From assembly GCF_002873135.1 (NCBI RefSeq), contig NZ_MCVI01000021.1, positions 74,794-138,793 on the forward strand: a DNA stretch of 64,000 nucleotides, written 5' to 3'. The position numbers and the translations under genes were made by a program. Below are positions 20,429 through 29,129 of the stretch, one piece after another (position 1 is the stretch's first letter; each line of letters starts with the position of its first letter). The notes under the pieces were generated by a model. That model saw nothing but the letters and a program-made list of their open reading frames with translations. It was not told where the DNA came from and ran no database searches. This DNA is from Shewanella sp. 10N.286.48.A6 (GTDB lineage: Bacteria > Pseudomonadota > Gammaproteobacteria > Enterobacterales > Shewanellaceae).

Positions 20429-22096
20429 ATGGCTCAGTTTGTATACAGCATGCTTAGAGTGGGCAAAATTGTTCCACCTAAAAAACAAATCCTTAAAGAT
20501 ATTTCACTGAGTTTTTTCCCTGGCGCCAAAATTGGTGTACTTGGTTTAAACGGTTCAGGTAAATCAACGCTACTGCGAATCATGGCCGGTTTAGATACCG
20601 AAATTGAAGGTGAAGCACGTCCGATGCAAGACCTTAAAATCGGTTACCTTCCTCAAGAGCCTAAACTTGATGAAACGCAAACAGTACGTGAAGCCATTGA
20701 AGAAGCGGTAAGTGAAGCTAAAAATGCCTTAACCCGTCTTGATGAAGTCTATGCACTTTACGCAGAACCTGATGCTGACTTTGACGCCTTAGCAAAAGAG
20801 CAAGGTCAACTTGAAGCCATCATTCAATCTCAAGATGCCCATAACCTCGAGATGGTGTTAGATCGCGCCGCTAATGCACTGCGTCTACCTGATTGGGATG
20901 AAAAAATTGAAGTACTTTCAGGTGGTGAACGCCGCCGTGTGGCGATATGTCGTCTTCTTTTAGAAAAGCCAGACATGCTGCTGCTTGATGAACCAACCAA
21001 CCACTTGGATGCTGAATCAGTCGCTTGGCTTGAACGTTTCTTACAAGACTATACTGGCACCGTTGTGGCTATTACCCATGATAGATATTTCTTGGATAAT
21101 GCTGCAGGTTGGATTTTAGAACTCGACCGTGGTGAAGGTATTCCTTGGGAAGGTAACTATTCATCTTGGTTAGAGCAAAAAGATGCTCGTCTACAGCAAG
21201 AATCTTCCACAGAAAGTGCGCGCCAGAAAACCATTCAAAAAGAATTAGAATGGGTACGTCAAGGTTCAAAAGGTCGTCAATCAAAAGGCAAAGCCCGTAT
21301 GGCTCGCTTTGAAGAATTGAACACCAATGATTACCAAAAACGAAATGAAACCAATGAGTTATTCATTCCACCTGGGCCACGTTTAGGTGATAAGGTTATT
21401 GAAGTAAATAACCTGACCAAATCATATGGTGACCGAGTATTGATTGATGACTTAACTTTCGCTGTTCCAAAAGGCGCGATTGTTGGTATCATCGGCGCTA
21501 ACGGTGCAGGTAAGTCAACCTTATTTAAGATGATTTCAGGTGCAGAGCAACCGGATAGCGGCAGCATTGAAGTCGGCGAATCAGTGCAAATAGCCTCAGT
21601 TGAACAGTTCCGCGATTCAATGAATGATAAGAACACAGTTTGGCAAGAGATTTCAGACGGTCAAGATATCATGCGGATCAACAATACTGAGATCCCGAGT
21701 CGTGCATACGTAGGCCGCTTTAATTTCCGTGGTGGCGATCAGCAAAAAATCATTGGCACTCTTTCAGGTGGTGAGCGTAACCGGGTTCATTTAGCCAAAC
21801 TACTGCAAGCTGGCGGCAACGTGTTATTACTCGATGAGCCAACCAATGACTTGGATGTTGAAACGCTGCGAGCACTAGAGGAAGCTTTATTAGAGTTCCC
21901 AGGTTGTGCCATGGTTATTTCCCATGACCGTTGGTTCCTAGACAGAATCGCTACCCATATTCTTGATTACCGTGATGAAGGCCAAGTGAACTTCTATGAA
22001 GGTAACTACAGTGAATATACCACTTGGCTGAAAGAAAACTTAGGTGCAGAAGCCATTGAGCCGCACCGCTTGAAATACAAACGTATTGCAAAATAA
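20429..22096 (+). CDS. ettA: Energy-dependent translational throttle protein EttA (ABC-F)
   Basis: EttA is a ribosome-bound ABC-F ATPase that occupies the E site and gates entry into elongation according to the ADP/ATP ratio. The 555-residue product has two ABC domains. The first has Walker A GLNGSGKST and signature LSGGERRRV, and the second has GANGAGKST and LSGGERNRV. Both Walker B segments read LLLDEPTN. Between them is the basic linker (KELEWVRQGSKGRQSKGKAR). Length equals E. coli EttA. The ATG at 20429 (MAQFVYSMLRVGK) is chosen because homologues begin there. A TTG 60 bases upstream only extends the frame. It ends at a terminator. Confidence 0.95.
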   Translation: MAQFVYSMLRVGKIVPPKKQILKDISLSFFPGAKIGVLGLNGSGKSTLLRIMAGLDTEIEGEARPMQDLKIGYLPQEPKLDETQTVREAIEEAVSEAKNALTRLDEVYALYAEPDADFDALAKEQGQLEAIIQSQDAHNLEMVLDRAANALRLPDWDEKIEVLSGGERRRVAICRLLLEKPDMLLLDEPTNHLDAESVAWLERFLQDYTGTVVAITHDRYFLDNAAGWILELDRGEGIPWEGNYSSWLEQKDARLQQESSTESARQKTIQKELEWVRQGSKGRQSKGKARMARFEELNTNDYQKRNETNELFIPPGPRLGDKVIEVNNLTKSYGDRVLIDDLTFAVPKGAIVGIIGANGAGKSTLFKMISGAEQPDSGSIEVGESVQIASVEQFRDSMNDKNTVWQEISDGQDIMRINNTEIPSRAYVGRFNFRGGDQQKIIGTLSGGERNRVHLAKLLQAGGNVLLLDEPTNDLDVETLRALEEALLEFPGCAMVISHDRWFLDRIATHILDYRDEGQVNFYEGNYSEYTTWLKENLGAEAIEPHRLKYKRIAK

Positions 22097-22141
22097 CAAT
22101 CGCGTCACTGCCGATATCTATCAATGGTGATGCAAGTTAAT

Positions 22142-22197
22142 AAATGCTCCTTATGACGATTTACCCATATTTAAGTAAATAGTCTAAAGGAGCATTT
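22142..22197 (+). terminator. Terminator after ettA
   Basis: AAATGCTCCTT pairs with AAGGAGCATTT (11 bp) followed by TTTA. The loop contains a second small hairpin (ATTTAC/GTAAAT). The rest of the gap to 22637 is AT-rich with no recognisable gene. It probably carries the promoter of the next gene. Confidence 0.75.
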
Positions 22198-22637
22198 TTA
22201 TATCTCATGACTAAAAAATTCACTAAACAGGTTAAAGCTGCAGTTTTGTTGATTAATGTCATAAAAATGACACCATTAATTCATCTCCAAAAACAATTGA
22301 AATATTAACAACTCGCCAAACCATATTGCAGCGGCGCCGTTATATTCATGTTTATCCGCCCCTTGCCAAACTCATCATCCATATGGACTATTTTTACTAA
22401 TTAACAACAGCTTAAAAATCATTTACAACTTATCCCTTAGTGTATAAAAATGGCCTAGATGAATTAATTTTCGTGAGCTGTGGCGATGTTGTAAAAAATA
22501 CTCAAAAACAACAATCTATTTGTAAAGACATACCAACTTCAGTAATATAAAATTATTGACGGATTGTTTTACTGTTGACCATTTGTTATGGCGCAATTGC
22601 TATACACCAAAAAAATTAAGAAAAAACGGAGAAATCA

Positions 22638-23792
22638 GTGAGATATAGTCGAATAACATTTATGTTTTTATGCTTTTATGCAAGCAGCTCATTTGGTTTA
22701 GAAATTATTACCAGCAGTGAAACTAAAGCACTTGAAGAAATTGAGCAAAAATACAACATTGACAGCTTACTTATTTCTGCCAATGACAAGTTATCGACTC
22801 ATAAGAAAAAAGAATCTGATTATCATGCTCTCAGTGTTGAAATAAAGAGTAAGAAAACTGAGTATGATCACGTTATCTCAAAACTACCGGCTAAAATTTT
22901 ATCGCGCTCAAACATTAATGCTTATTACCAAGATATCGAAAAACTGGTGCTTAAAATTGACCAGTTAGAAACCAAATATGATATTGACGGCAAATCACTT
23001 CGTAGAGAGTACAAGACTATTATGGCCGAGTACGATGCCATTAATACTAAACGTACCGATAAAGATGAGCAGTTAGCCGCCTTAAAAAGTGATATTACCA
23101 AACGTCTAATCGCTGATGTATCAAAACCAGATACTGTCCAAACTGTTGATTTAGACGGTTCGACGTTATGTTCTAAATTCCAATCAATAAACGACTGTCT
23201 TAAAGATTCTGAAAATTACATTGTCACTAATACCATTAAAACGGATCCATTCTTAAATGATCGTAGCGTGTTGCTTTCATACGATGTTATTGATGCCAGC
23301 ATGAACATGAGTGGTAATTTAAACTACAAGATCAAGATGGCCTTCAAACCTTCTTATAACAGTAAAATTGATTCGCTCATTAATGAAAAGCTAGGGTTAA
23401 AATCAGCCATGATCACCTTAGTGAGTAATGTCGCTGCTGATTGGTTTATTGATGGGGTAAAAATCGGTACAGGCCGAGAATTATTTCATGAGGTGCCATT
23501 AGGGCAACATGGCATTTTGGCATCATACCAGTCTCAAGATAAATCGAGTGTTGAGTTCATTCAAGGAAACGGCGTTTTTAACTATAACTTCAATAATATG
23601 TCTCGACAAAATGACCTAGTCAGCTTGCCAAACAAAGACAGTAAAAAACAAGTTATAAAAATGAAGCCTAAACAGGTTAATACCAATAACCAAGCGAACG
23701 CCACCTCCAAAAAAAGCTTAACCGATAAAGGTTATGAATACTTTATGGGTATTGAACCCGCTAATAGTGAGCATGAAAAAAACTTCGACTAA
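22638..23792 (+). CDS. Secreted coiled-coil protein with PEGA-like domain, function unknown
   Basis: I do not recognise a characterised family. The 384-residue product has a short Sec signal peptide (about 1-20, cleavage near SSFG-LEI). A long charged helical segment follows (about 25-165) with heptad-like spacing, probably a coiled coil. A middle region has two cysteines (LCSKFQSINDCL, about 178-189) that could form a disulfide. A beta-rich stretch around 258-300 (WFIDGVKIGTGRELFHEVPLGQHG) looks like a PEGA-type surface domain. The tail is polar and rich in Asn and Lys. The start is GTG at 22638 with GGAG eight bases before it. It stands alone between terminators. A periplasmic or envelope-associated role is inferred only from the signal peptide. 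Confidence 0.75.
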   Translation: MRYSRITFMFLCFYASSSFGLEIITSSETKALEEIEQKYNIDSLLISANDKLSTHKKKESDYHALSVEIKSKKTEYDHVISKLPAKILSRSNINAYYQDIEKLVLKIDQLETKYDIDGKSLRREYKTIMAEYDAINTKRTDKDEQLAALKSDITKRLIADVSKPDTVQTVDLDGSTLCSKFQSINDCLKDSENYIVTNTIKTDPFLNDRSVLLSYDVIDASMNMSGNLNYKIKMAFKPSYNSKIDSLINEKLGLKSAMITLVSNVAADWFIDGVKIGTGRELFHEVPLGQHGILASYQSQDKSSVEFIQGNGVFNYNFNNMSRQNDLVSLPNKDSKKQVIKMKPKQVNTNNQANATSKKSLTDKGYEYFMGIEPANSEHEKNFD

Positions 23793-23812
23793 TAGCCCTA
23801 TAAGCTGCGAGT

Positions 23813-23850
23813 AAAAAAAGCCATTTAGGTATTACCTAAGTGGCTTTTTT
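23813..23850 (+). terminator. Terminator after the PEGA-like protein gene
   Basis: AAAAAAAGCCA and TGGCTTTTTT close around an inner TTAGGTA/ACCTAA stem, followed by Ts. It is a strong intrinsic terminator. The remaining 320 bp up to 24171 hold no gene that I can recognise. Confidence 0.9.
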
Positions 23851-24171
23851 ATTTAAGTGCATTTAGCTTAATGAGCTATTTTAATGAGAAGAATAACTAA
23901 GCCGCAGGTTGTTAATATCATAAGCTAGCAAATTGTCACAGTAACAATGTCGAACACCAAAAGTCACCAACAACATAAGCCAAGCTAATGTTATCTATTC
24001 ATTACAAAATGATCAGCTAATCGCCTATAGTTGCAACGAACTGTTGATAAGCTTGTTATCGGAATGTTCAGTTACACTCTTATCTTCTTTGCTTTACATT
24101 CATTTACGCTTATATGGCTAATTATTTATTAATATAGACCGCAATTCAGCAACGAGTCATCGAGTTCTATT

Positions 24172-25296
24172 ATGAAAAAATTACTTCCCCTTATTGTCAT
24201 TTGCAGCTTAGTTGCTGCCGCAGTCATCTATAGTGATTTTTCACAAGCCAATAAAGCTACGCCGTCTCAAAAAGGCCCTGCCAAAAAATCTATTCCGGTT
24301 GTTACAGGGCTTGTAGAGCAACATGAATTATCTCAATCACTGTCTTTGATTGGTAAACTCGACGCTGAACAATCAGTGTATATCTCTTCGCAAGTGGCTG
24401 GGCAAATCGGTCAAATTAATATTCAGTCCAATCAAGATATTCAAGCTGGGCAAATCATTGTTCAATTAGACGACGCCAAAGCCAAAGCGGCAACAGCAGA
24501 AGCCGCGGCTTACCTTGCTGATGAAAAAAGAAAGCTCAAAGAGTTCCAAAAATTAGTTAAAAGTAATGCCATTACCCAAACTGAAATCGATGCCCAACAA
24601 GCCAGTGTAGATATAGCTCAGGCGCGTTTAGCCGCTGCCCAAGCAGAACTTGATTACCATTCATTAAATGCGCCTTTTTCTGGCACCGCTGGCTTAGTTG
24701 ATTTTAGTGTAGGTAAAATGATTGCTGTCGGCACCGAGTTACTGGCATTTGACGACCTTTCTAGTATGAGACTCGACCTGCAAGTGCCTGAGCATTATTT
24801 ATCTATGTTATCCATTGGTATGCCTGTAGCGGCACAAAGTAAAGCCTGGCCTGAACAAGTCTTTAGCGGCGAGATTACCGCCATTGATTCCCGCATTAAT
24901 CAAGACACCTTAAATTTACGAGTTAGAGTGCAGTTTGATAACTTCAATAGTCAACTCAAGCCGGGAATGATGATGGCGGCGACACTTAACTTTCCTGCGA
25001 TTGCTGAGCCAGTCATTCCTGTACAGGCTATTGAATACTCAGGTACTAAACGCTTTGTCTATTTGATTGGAAAGAACAACATTGCTAAACGTACTGAAGT
25101 CATTCTTGGTGCCCGTATTGATAATGAAGTGTTGATCTCAAATGGCCTTAAAATTGGCGACAATGTGGTGGTTCAGGGACTTGTCAATATGCGTGATGGT
25201 GTCAGTGTCGATATTTTACAAACCAACTCAACCACTGAGAAAATCGCTAAAGAAGATGACAGCGCAATGCTAACCACTGAATTGGAGAAAAGTTAA
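24172..25296 (+). CDS. RND efflux periplasmic adaptor (membrane fusion protein)
   Basis: This is the periplasmic adaptor that would link the RND pump encoded next to an outer-membrane TolC-type channel. The 374-residue protein has an N-terminal membrane anchor or signal (about 1-26). A lipoyl-like barrel half-motif follows (VYISSQVAGQIGQINIQSNQDIQAGQ, about 70-95), then a helical hairpin (about 100-165), the second lipoyl half (LNAPFSGTAGLVDFSVG) and beta-barrel segments. It is of the short AcrA/MexE class. Its stop overlaps the pump start by one base, so the two form one transcript. No outer-membrane factor gene is nearby. The substrate is unknown. Confidence 0.9.
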   Translation: MKKLLPLIVICSLVAAAVIYSDFSQANKATPSQKGPAKKSIPVVTGLVEQHELSQSLSLIGKLDAEQSVYISSQVAGQIGQINIQSNQDIQAGQIIVQLDDAKAKAATAEAAAYLADEKRKLKEFQKLVKSNAITQTEIDAQQASVDIAQARLAAAQAELDYHSLNAPFSGTAGLVDFSVGKMIAVGTELLAFDDLSSMRLDLQVPEHYLSMLSIGMPVAAQSKAWPEQVFSGEITAIDSRINQDTLNLRVRVQFDNFNSQLKPGMMMAATLNFPAIAEPVIPVQAIEYSGTKRFVYLIGKNNIAKRTEVILGARIDNEVLISNGLKIGDNVVVQGLVNMRDGVSVDILQTNSTTEKIAKEDDSAMLTTELEKS

Positions 25297-28200
25297 TGTG
25301 GCTTTCTGACGTTTCGGTAAAACGCCCTGTTGTCGCCATCGTACTGAGCCTGCTTTTAGGGGTATTTGGACTGGTATCACTGTCTAAGCTTTCAATCAGA
25401 GAAATGCCTGATGTAGAAAGCCCTGTGGTAACTGTAATGACCACCTATGATGGCGCCTCGGCAACCATTATGGAAAGCCAGATCACCACCACCATTGAAG
25501 ATGAATTAACCGGTATCAGTGGTGTTGATGAAATTACCTCAGTAACCCGCAATGGCATGTCGCGCATTACTGTAACCTTCTTATTAGGCTGGAATTTAAC
25601 CGAAGGGGTAAGTGATGTTCGCGATGCTGTCGCACGCGCTCAAAGACGCTTACCTGATGAAGCTAACGATCCTGTGGTCTCTAAAGACAATGGCTCTGGC
25701 GAGCCGGCAATCTATGTCAATTTAAGCTCATCGACGATGGATAGGACCCAGTTAACTGATTACTCCCAACGGGTGCTAGAGGACAGATTTAACTTAATTT
25801 CCGGAGTGAGTTCTATTTCAATCACTGGTGGATTATATAAAGTCATGTACGTTCAGTTAAAGCCTGAACTTATGGCCGGGCGTAACGTGTCAGCCAATGA
25901 TATCGTCTCTGCTTTAAATACTGAAAATGTTGAAACCCCAGGTGGTGAGGTCCGTAATGACACCACTGTTATGACTGTGAGAACGGCCAGACTTTATAAT
26001 AATCCAGATGATTTTGATTATTTGGTTGTACGCACTGCAGAAGATGGCAGTCCGATTTATCTAAAAGACGTCGCTGATGTATTTATCGGTGCAGAGAATG
26101 AAAACTCAACCTTTAAAAGTAATGGTGTTCCTAACCTTAGTTTAGGCATTATTGCCCAATCAGATGCTAACCCTTTAGATGTCGCTAAATTGGTTCATCA
26201 AGAGGTTGATAACATTCAACAGTTTCTTCCTGATGGCACAGCCCTCGCGGTAGATTATGACTCTACCGTGTTTATATCTCGTTCTATTGATGAGGTGTAT
26301 AACACTATTATTATCACTGCTATTTTAGTGATACTGGTGCTATACATTTTTATTGGCCAAGTGAGAGCCACATTGATCCCTGCGGTGACGGTTCCGGTAT
26401 CATTAATTTCTGCTTTTATTGCGGCCAATAGCTTTGGCTTTTCAATCAACTTGTTAACCTTAATGGCACTGATCCTCGCCATTGGTTTAGTGGTCGATGA
26501 CGCCATTGTAGTAGTAGAAAATATTTTCCATCACCTCGAAAAAGGTGAGCCACCGATACTTGCCGCGTACAAAGGTGCCCGTGAGGTTGGTTTTGCTGTA
26601 ATGGCAACCACAGCGGTACTGGTCATGGTATTTTTACCTATCTCCTTTATGGAGGGCATGGTGGGGCTGCTATTTACTGAATTCTCAGTCATGTTGGCTG
26701 TATCAGTGCTGTTTTCATCACTCATTGCCCTAACCTTAACCCCAGTACTTGGTAGTAAATTACTTAAGGCTAACGTCAAACCTAATCGATTTAATCTGTG
26801 GGTTGATGACCTTTTTGAGCGCCTAGAGCAGCAATACCGTAAGCTGGTTTCAAAAGCGGTGAAATACCGCTATATCGCGCCTATTATCATTATTGCTTGT
26901 GTGATTGGTAGTGGCTGGTTACTCAACCAAGTACCAGCACAGCTAGCACCACAAGAAGATCGCGGTGTCGTGTTTGCTTTTGTTAAAGGCGCTGAAGGCA
27001 CCAGCTATAACCGCATGGCGGCCAACATGGATATTGTCGAGCAGCGACTACTGCCCATGTTAGGCGATGGTGTTATTAAGTCATTTAGTATTCAAGCGCC
27101 TGCTTTTGGTGGCCGCGCAGGCGACCAGACCGGCTTTGTGATTATCCAATTAGAAGAGTGGCAAGACCGTGATATTAATGCCCAGCAATCTTTAGGCATT
27201 ATCGCTAAAGCACTTGATGGCATTGCTGACGTTATGGTTCGGCCAATGTTGCCTGGCTTTAGAGGCCAATCCAGTGAGCCGGTACAATTTGTGTTAGGTG
27301 GTTCTAATTATCAGGAGCTATTTAAATGGGCACAGGCACTGCAACTTGAAGCGGATCATAGCCCACTTCTAGAAGGCGCTGATCTTGATTATGCAGAAAC
27401 CACCCCCGAATTACTGGTGAGTGTTGATAGGCAACGCGCTGCAGAGCTGGGCGTCAGTGTCTCAGAAGTAGCCGACACCTTAGAAATTATGCTGGGCGGC
27501 AAAAGTGAAACCACCTTCATCGAACGCGGTGAAGAATACGATGTTTACTTACGTGGTGATGAAAATAGTTTTAATAGCGTGGCTGATTTGAGTCAGATAT
27601 ATATGCGCACTAAAACCGGTGAACTTATCACCCTTGATACCATTACCAAGATTGATGAAGTGGCTTCAGCGCAAAAACTAAGCCATTTAAATAAACAAAA
27701 ATCGATAACCTTAAAGGCGAATTTAGGCGCGGGTTATACACTCGGTGAAGCATTAGATTTTCTGGACCAAAAAGCCATTGAGATGCTCCCCAGTGATATA
27801 AATGTGTCCTATACCGGTGAGTCGAAGGATTTTAAAGAAAACCAGAGCAGCGTATTTATCGTATTTGGTTTAGCGCTATTGGTTGCCTATTTAGTTCTGG
27901 CGGCGCAGTTCGAGAGTTTCATCAACCCATTAGTGGTGATGTTTACCGTACCAATGGGGATCTTTGGCGGCTTCTTAGGGCTTTATTTAACCGGTCAGGG
28001 GTTAAATATTTATAGCCAGATAGGCATGATAATGCTCATTGGTATGGTGACTAAGAATGGTATTTTGATTGTTGAGTTTGCCAACCAGCTGCGAGATAAA
28101 GGCCTTGAAATAGAGCAAGCCATTATCGACGCCTCAGCTCGTCGTTTAAGACCGATTTTAATGACTGCTTTTACCACTCTAATCGGCGCAATTCCACTCA

Positions 28201-28397
28201 TTATGTCAACAGGTGCAGGCTCGGAAAGTCGAATTGCAGTGGGTACAGTAGTGTTCTTTGGGATGGCATTTGCTACTCTAGTGACCTTATTAGTTATTCC
28301 TGCCATGTATCGACTCATTTCAGGAGCAACACATTCGCCTGGATATGTTGAACAACAGCTCAATGATGCTATTGAGGCGCAAAAACAACGACCTTAA
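25296..28397 (+). CDS. RND multidrug-type efflux pump, inner membrane subunit (HAE1-like)
   Basis: This 1033-residue proton-driven exporter belongs to the AcrB/HAE1 branch of the RND superfamily. It has twelve predicted membrane helices in the 1+5 / 1+5 pattern with two large periplasmic loops. The proton-relay residues are present: the Asp pair in GLVVDDAIVVVENI (about 397-410) and the Lys in GMVTKNGILIVEF (about 915-927). The N-terminus MWLSDVSVKRPVVAIV and REMPDVESPVV resemble the shorter MexF/VexF-like pumps found with stand-alone adaptors. It is co-transcribed with the adaptor. The NYN gene follows after 27 bases on the same strand. Substrates cannot be told from sequence. Confidence 0.93.
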   Translation: MWLSDVSVKRPVVAIVLSLLLGVFGLVSLSKLSIREMPDVESPVVTVMTTYDGASATIMESQITTTIEDELTGISGVDEITSVTRNGMSRITVTFLLGWNLTEGVSDVRDAVARAQRRLPDEANDPVVSKDNGSGEPAIYVNLSSSTMDRTQLTDYSQRVLEDRFNLISGVSSISITGGLYKVMYVQLKPELMAGRNVSANDIVSALNTENVETPGGEVRNDTTVMTVRTARLYNNPDDFDYLVVRTAEDGSPIYLKDVADVFIGAENENSTFKSNGVPNLSLGIIAQSDANPLDVAKLVHQEVDNIQQFLPDGTALAVDYDSTVFISRSIDEVYNTIIITAILVILVLYIFIGQVRATLIPAVTVPVSLISAFIAANSFGFSINLLTLMALILAIGLVVDDAIVVVENIFHHLEKGEPPILAAYKGAREVGFAVMATTAVLVMVFLPISFMEGMVGLLFTEFSVMLAVSVLFSSLIALTLTPVLGSKLLKANVKPNRFNLWVDDLFERLEQQYRKLVSKAVKYRYIAPIIIIACVIGSGWLLNQVPAQLAPQEDRGVVFAFVKGAEGTSYNRMAANMDIVEQRLLPMLGDGVIKSFSIQAPAFGGRAGDQTGFVIIQLEEWQDRDINAQQSLGIIAKALDGIADVMVRPMLPGFRGQSSEPVQFVLGGSNYQELFKWAQALQLEADHSPLLEGADLDYAETTPELLVSVDRQRAAELGVSVSEVADTLEIMLGGKSETTFIERGEEYDVYLRGDENSFNSVADLSQIYMRTKTGELITLDTITKIDEVASAQKLSHLNKQKSITLKANLGAGYTLGEALDFLDQKAIEMLPSDINVSYTGESKDFKENQSSVFIVFGLALLVAYLVLAAQFESFINPLVVMFTVPMGIFGGFLGLYLTGQGLNIYSQIGMIMLIGMVTKNGILIVEFANQLRDKGLEIEQAIIDASARRLRPILMTAFTTLIGAIPLIMSTGAGSESRIAVGTVVFFGMAFATLVTLLVIPAMYRLISGATHSPGYVEQQLNDAIEAQKQRP

Positions 28398-28424
28398 CTT
28401 AATGACTTTAATACAGGTGTAAAA

Positions 28425-28898
28425 ATGGAAAAAGTGGCTATTTTTGTTGATGTACAAAACATTTATTACACCTGTAAACAAGCTTTTGGGCACTCATTCA
28501 ATTACCGCGCTTTATATAAATTACTGAGTCAGCAATATCACATTGAACATGCTATTGCTTATGCCATTGCCCCTGCAGACGACGGTCAGAGAAAGTTTCA
28601 AGATGCATTAAAACACATAGGTTTTGAAGTCAAACTCAAACCTTATATTCAGCGCAGTGATGGCAGCGCCAAAGGCGACTGGGATGTAGGAATTACCATA
28701 GATATTCTTGATATTGCCGAGCATGTCGATAAGGTAATTTTATTGTCTGGCGATGGTGACTTTGATTTATTGCTTGCCAAAGTAGCACAAAAATATGGCT
28801 GTAATACCCAAGTGATCAGCGTTGCGCCTTTAACAGCAAAGTCACTGCTTGATGTCACTGGCAGCCATATCGCGATTAACCATGACTTGCTACTTTAA
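28425..28898 (+). CDS. NYN-domain (LabA/DUF88-like) putative RNase
   Basis: This 157-residue cytoplasmic protein is a compact NYN domain, a PIN-like nuclease fold proposed to cut RNA. The acidic residues of the active site are visible: Asp in FVDVQN (about 6-11), Asp pair in KGDWDVGITIDIL (about 84-96), and LSGDGDFDLLLAKV (about 105-118). It lies 27 bp after the RND pump gene without a terminator between them, so it may be co-transcribed, though a functional link is not obvious. Whether it acts on a specific RNA is unknown. Confidence 0.85.
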   Translation: MEKVAIFVDVQNIYYTCKQAFGHSFNYRALYKLLSQQYHIEHAIAYAIAPADDGQRKFQDALKHIGFEVKLKPYIQRSDGSAKGDWDVGITIDILDIAEHVDKVILLSGDGDFDLLLAKVAQKYGCNTQVISVAPLTAKSLLDVTGSHIAINHDLLL

Positions 28899-29129
28899 CT
28901 GTCACATTTTTCATCACTCTTCGGCTTAGTGTAAACAAATATATACACATATATAAGCTGGCTAGTATGCTTTAAAATACCAATATAAACAACTAACTAG
29001 GCTTTCCTATATGGTCACAGTGCTCACTTCCCATATTGTGCTGTTTATCCGCATTACATCACTTCTAAATTTATGTAGAATTACTAGCGAACTTCATTAA
29101 TAAAAAATAATAATAATTGAGGCTAGTCG

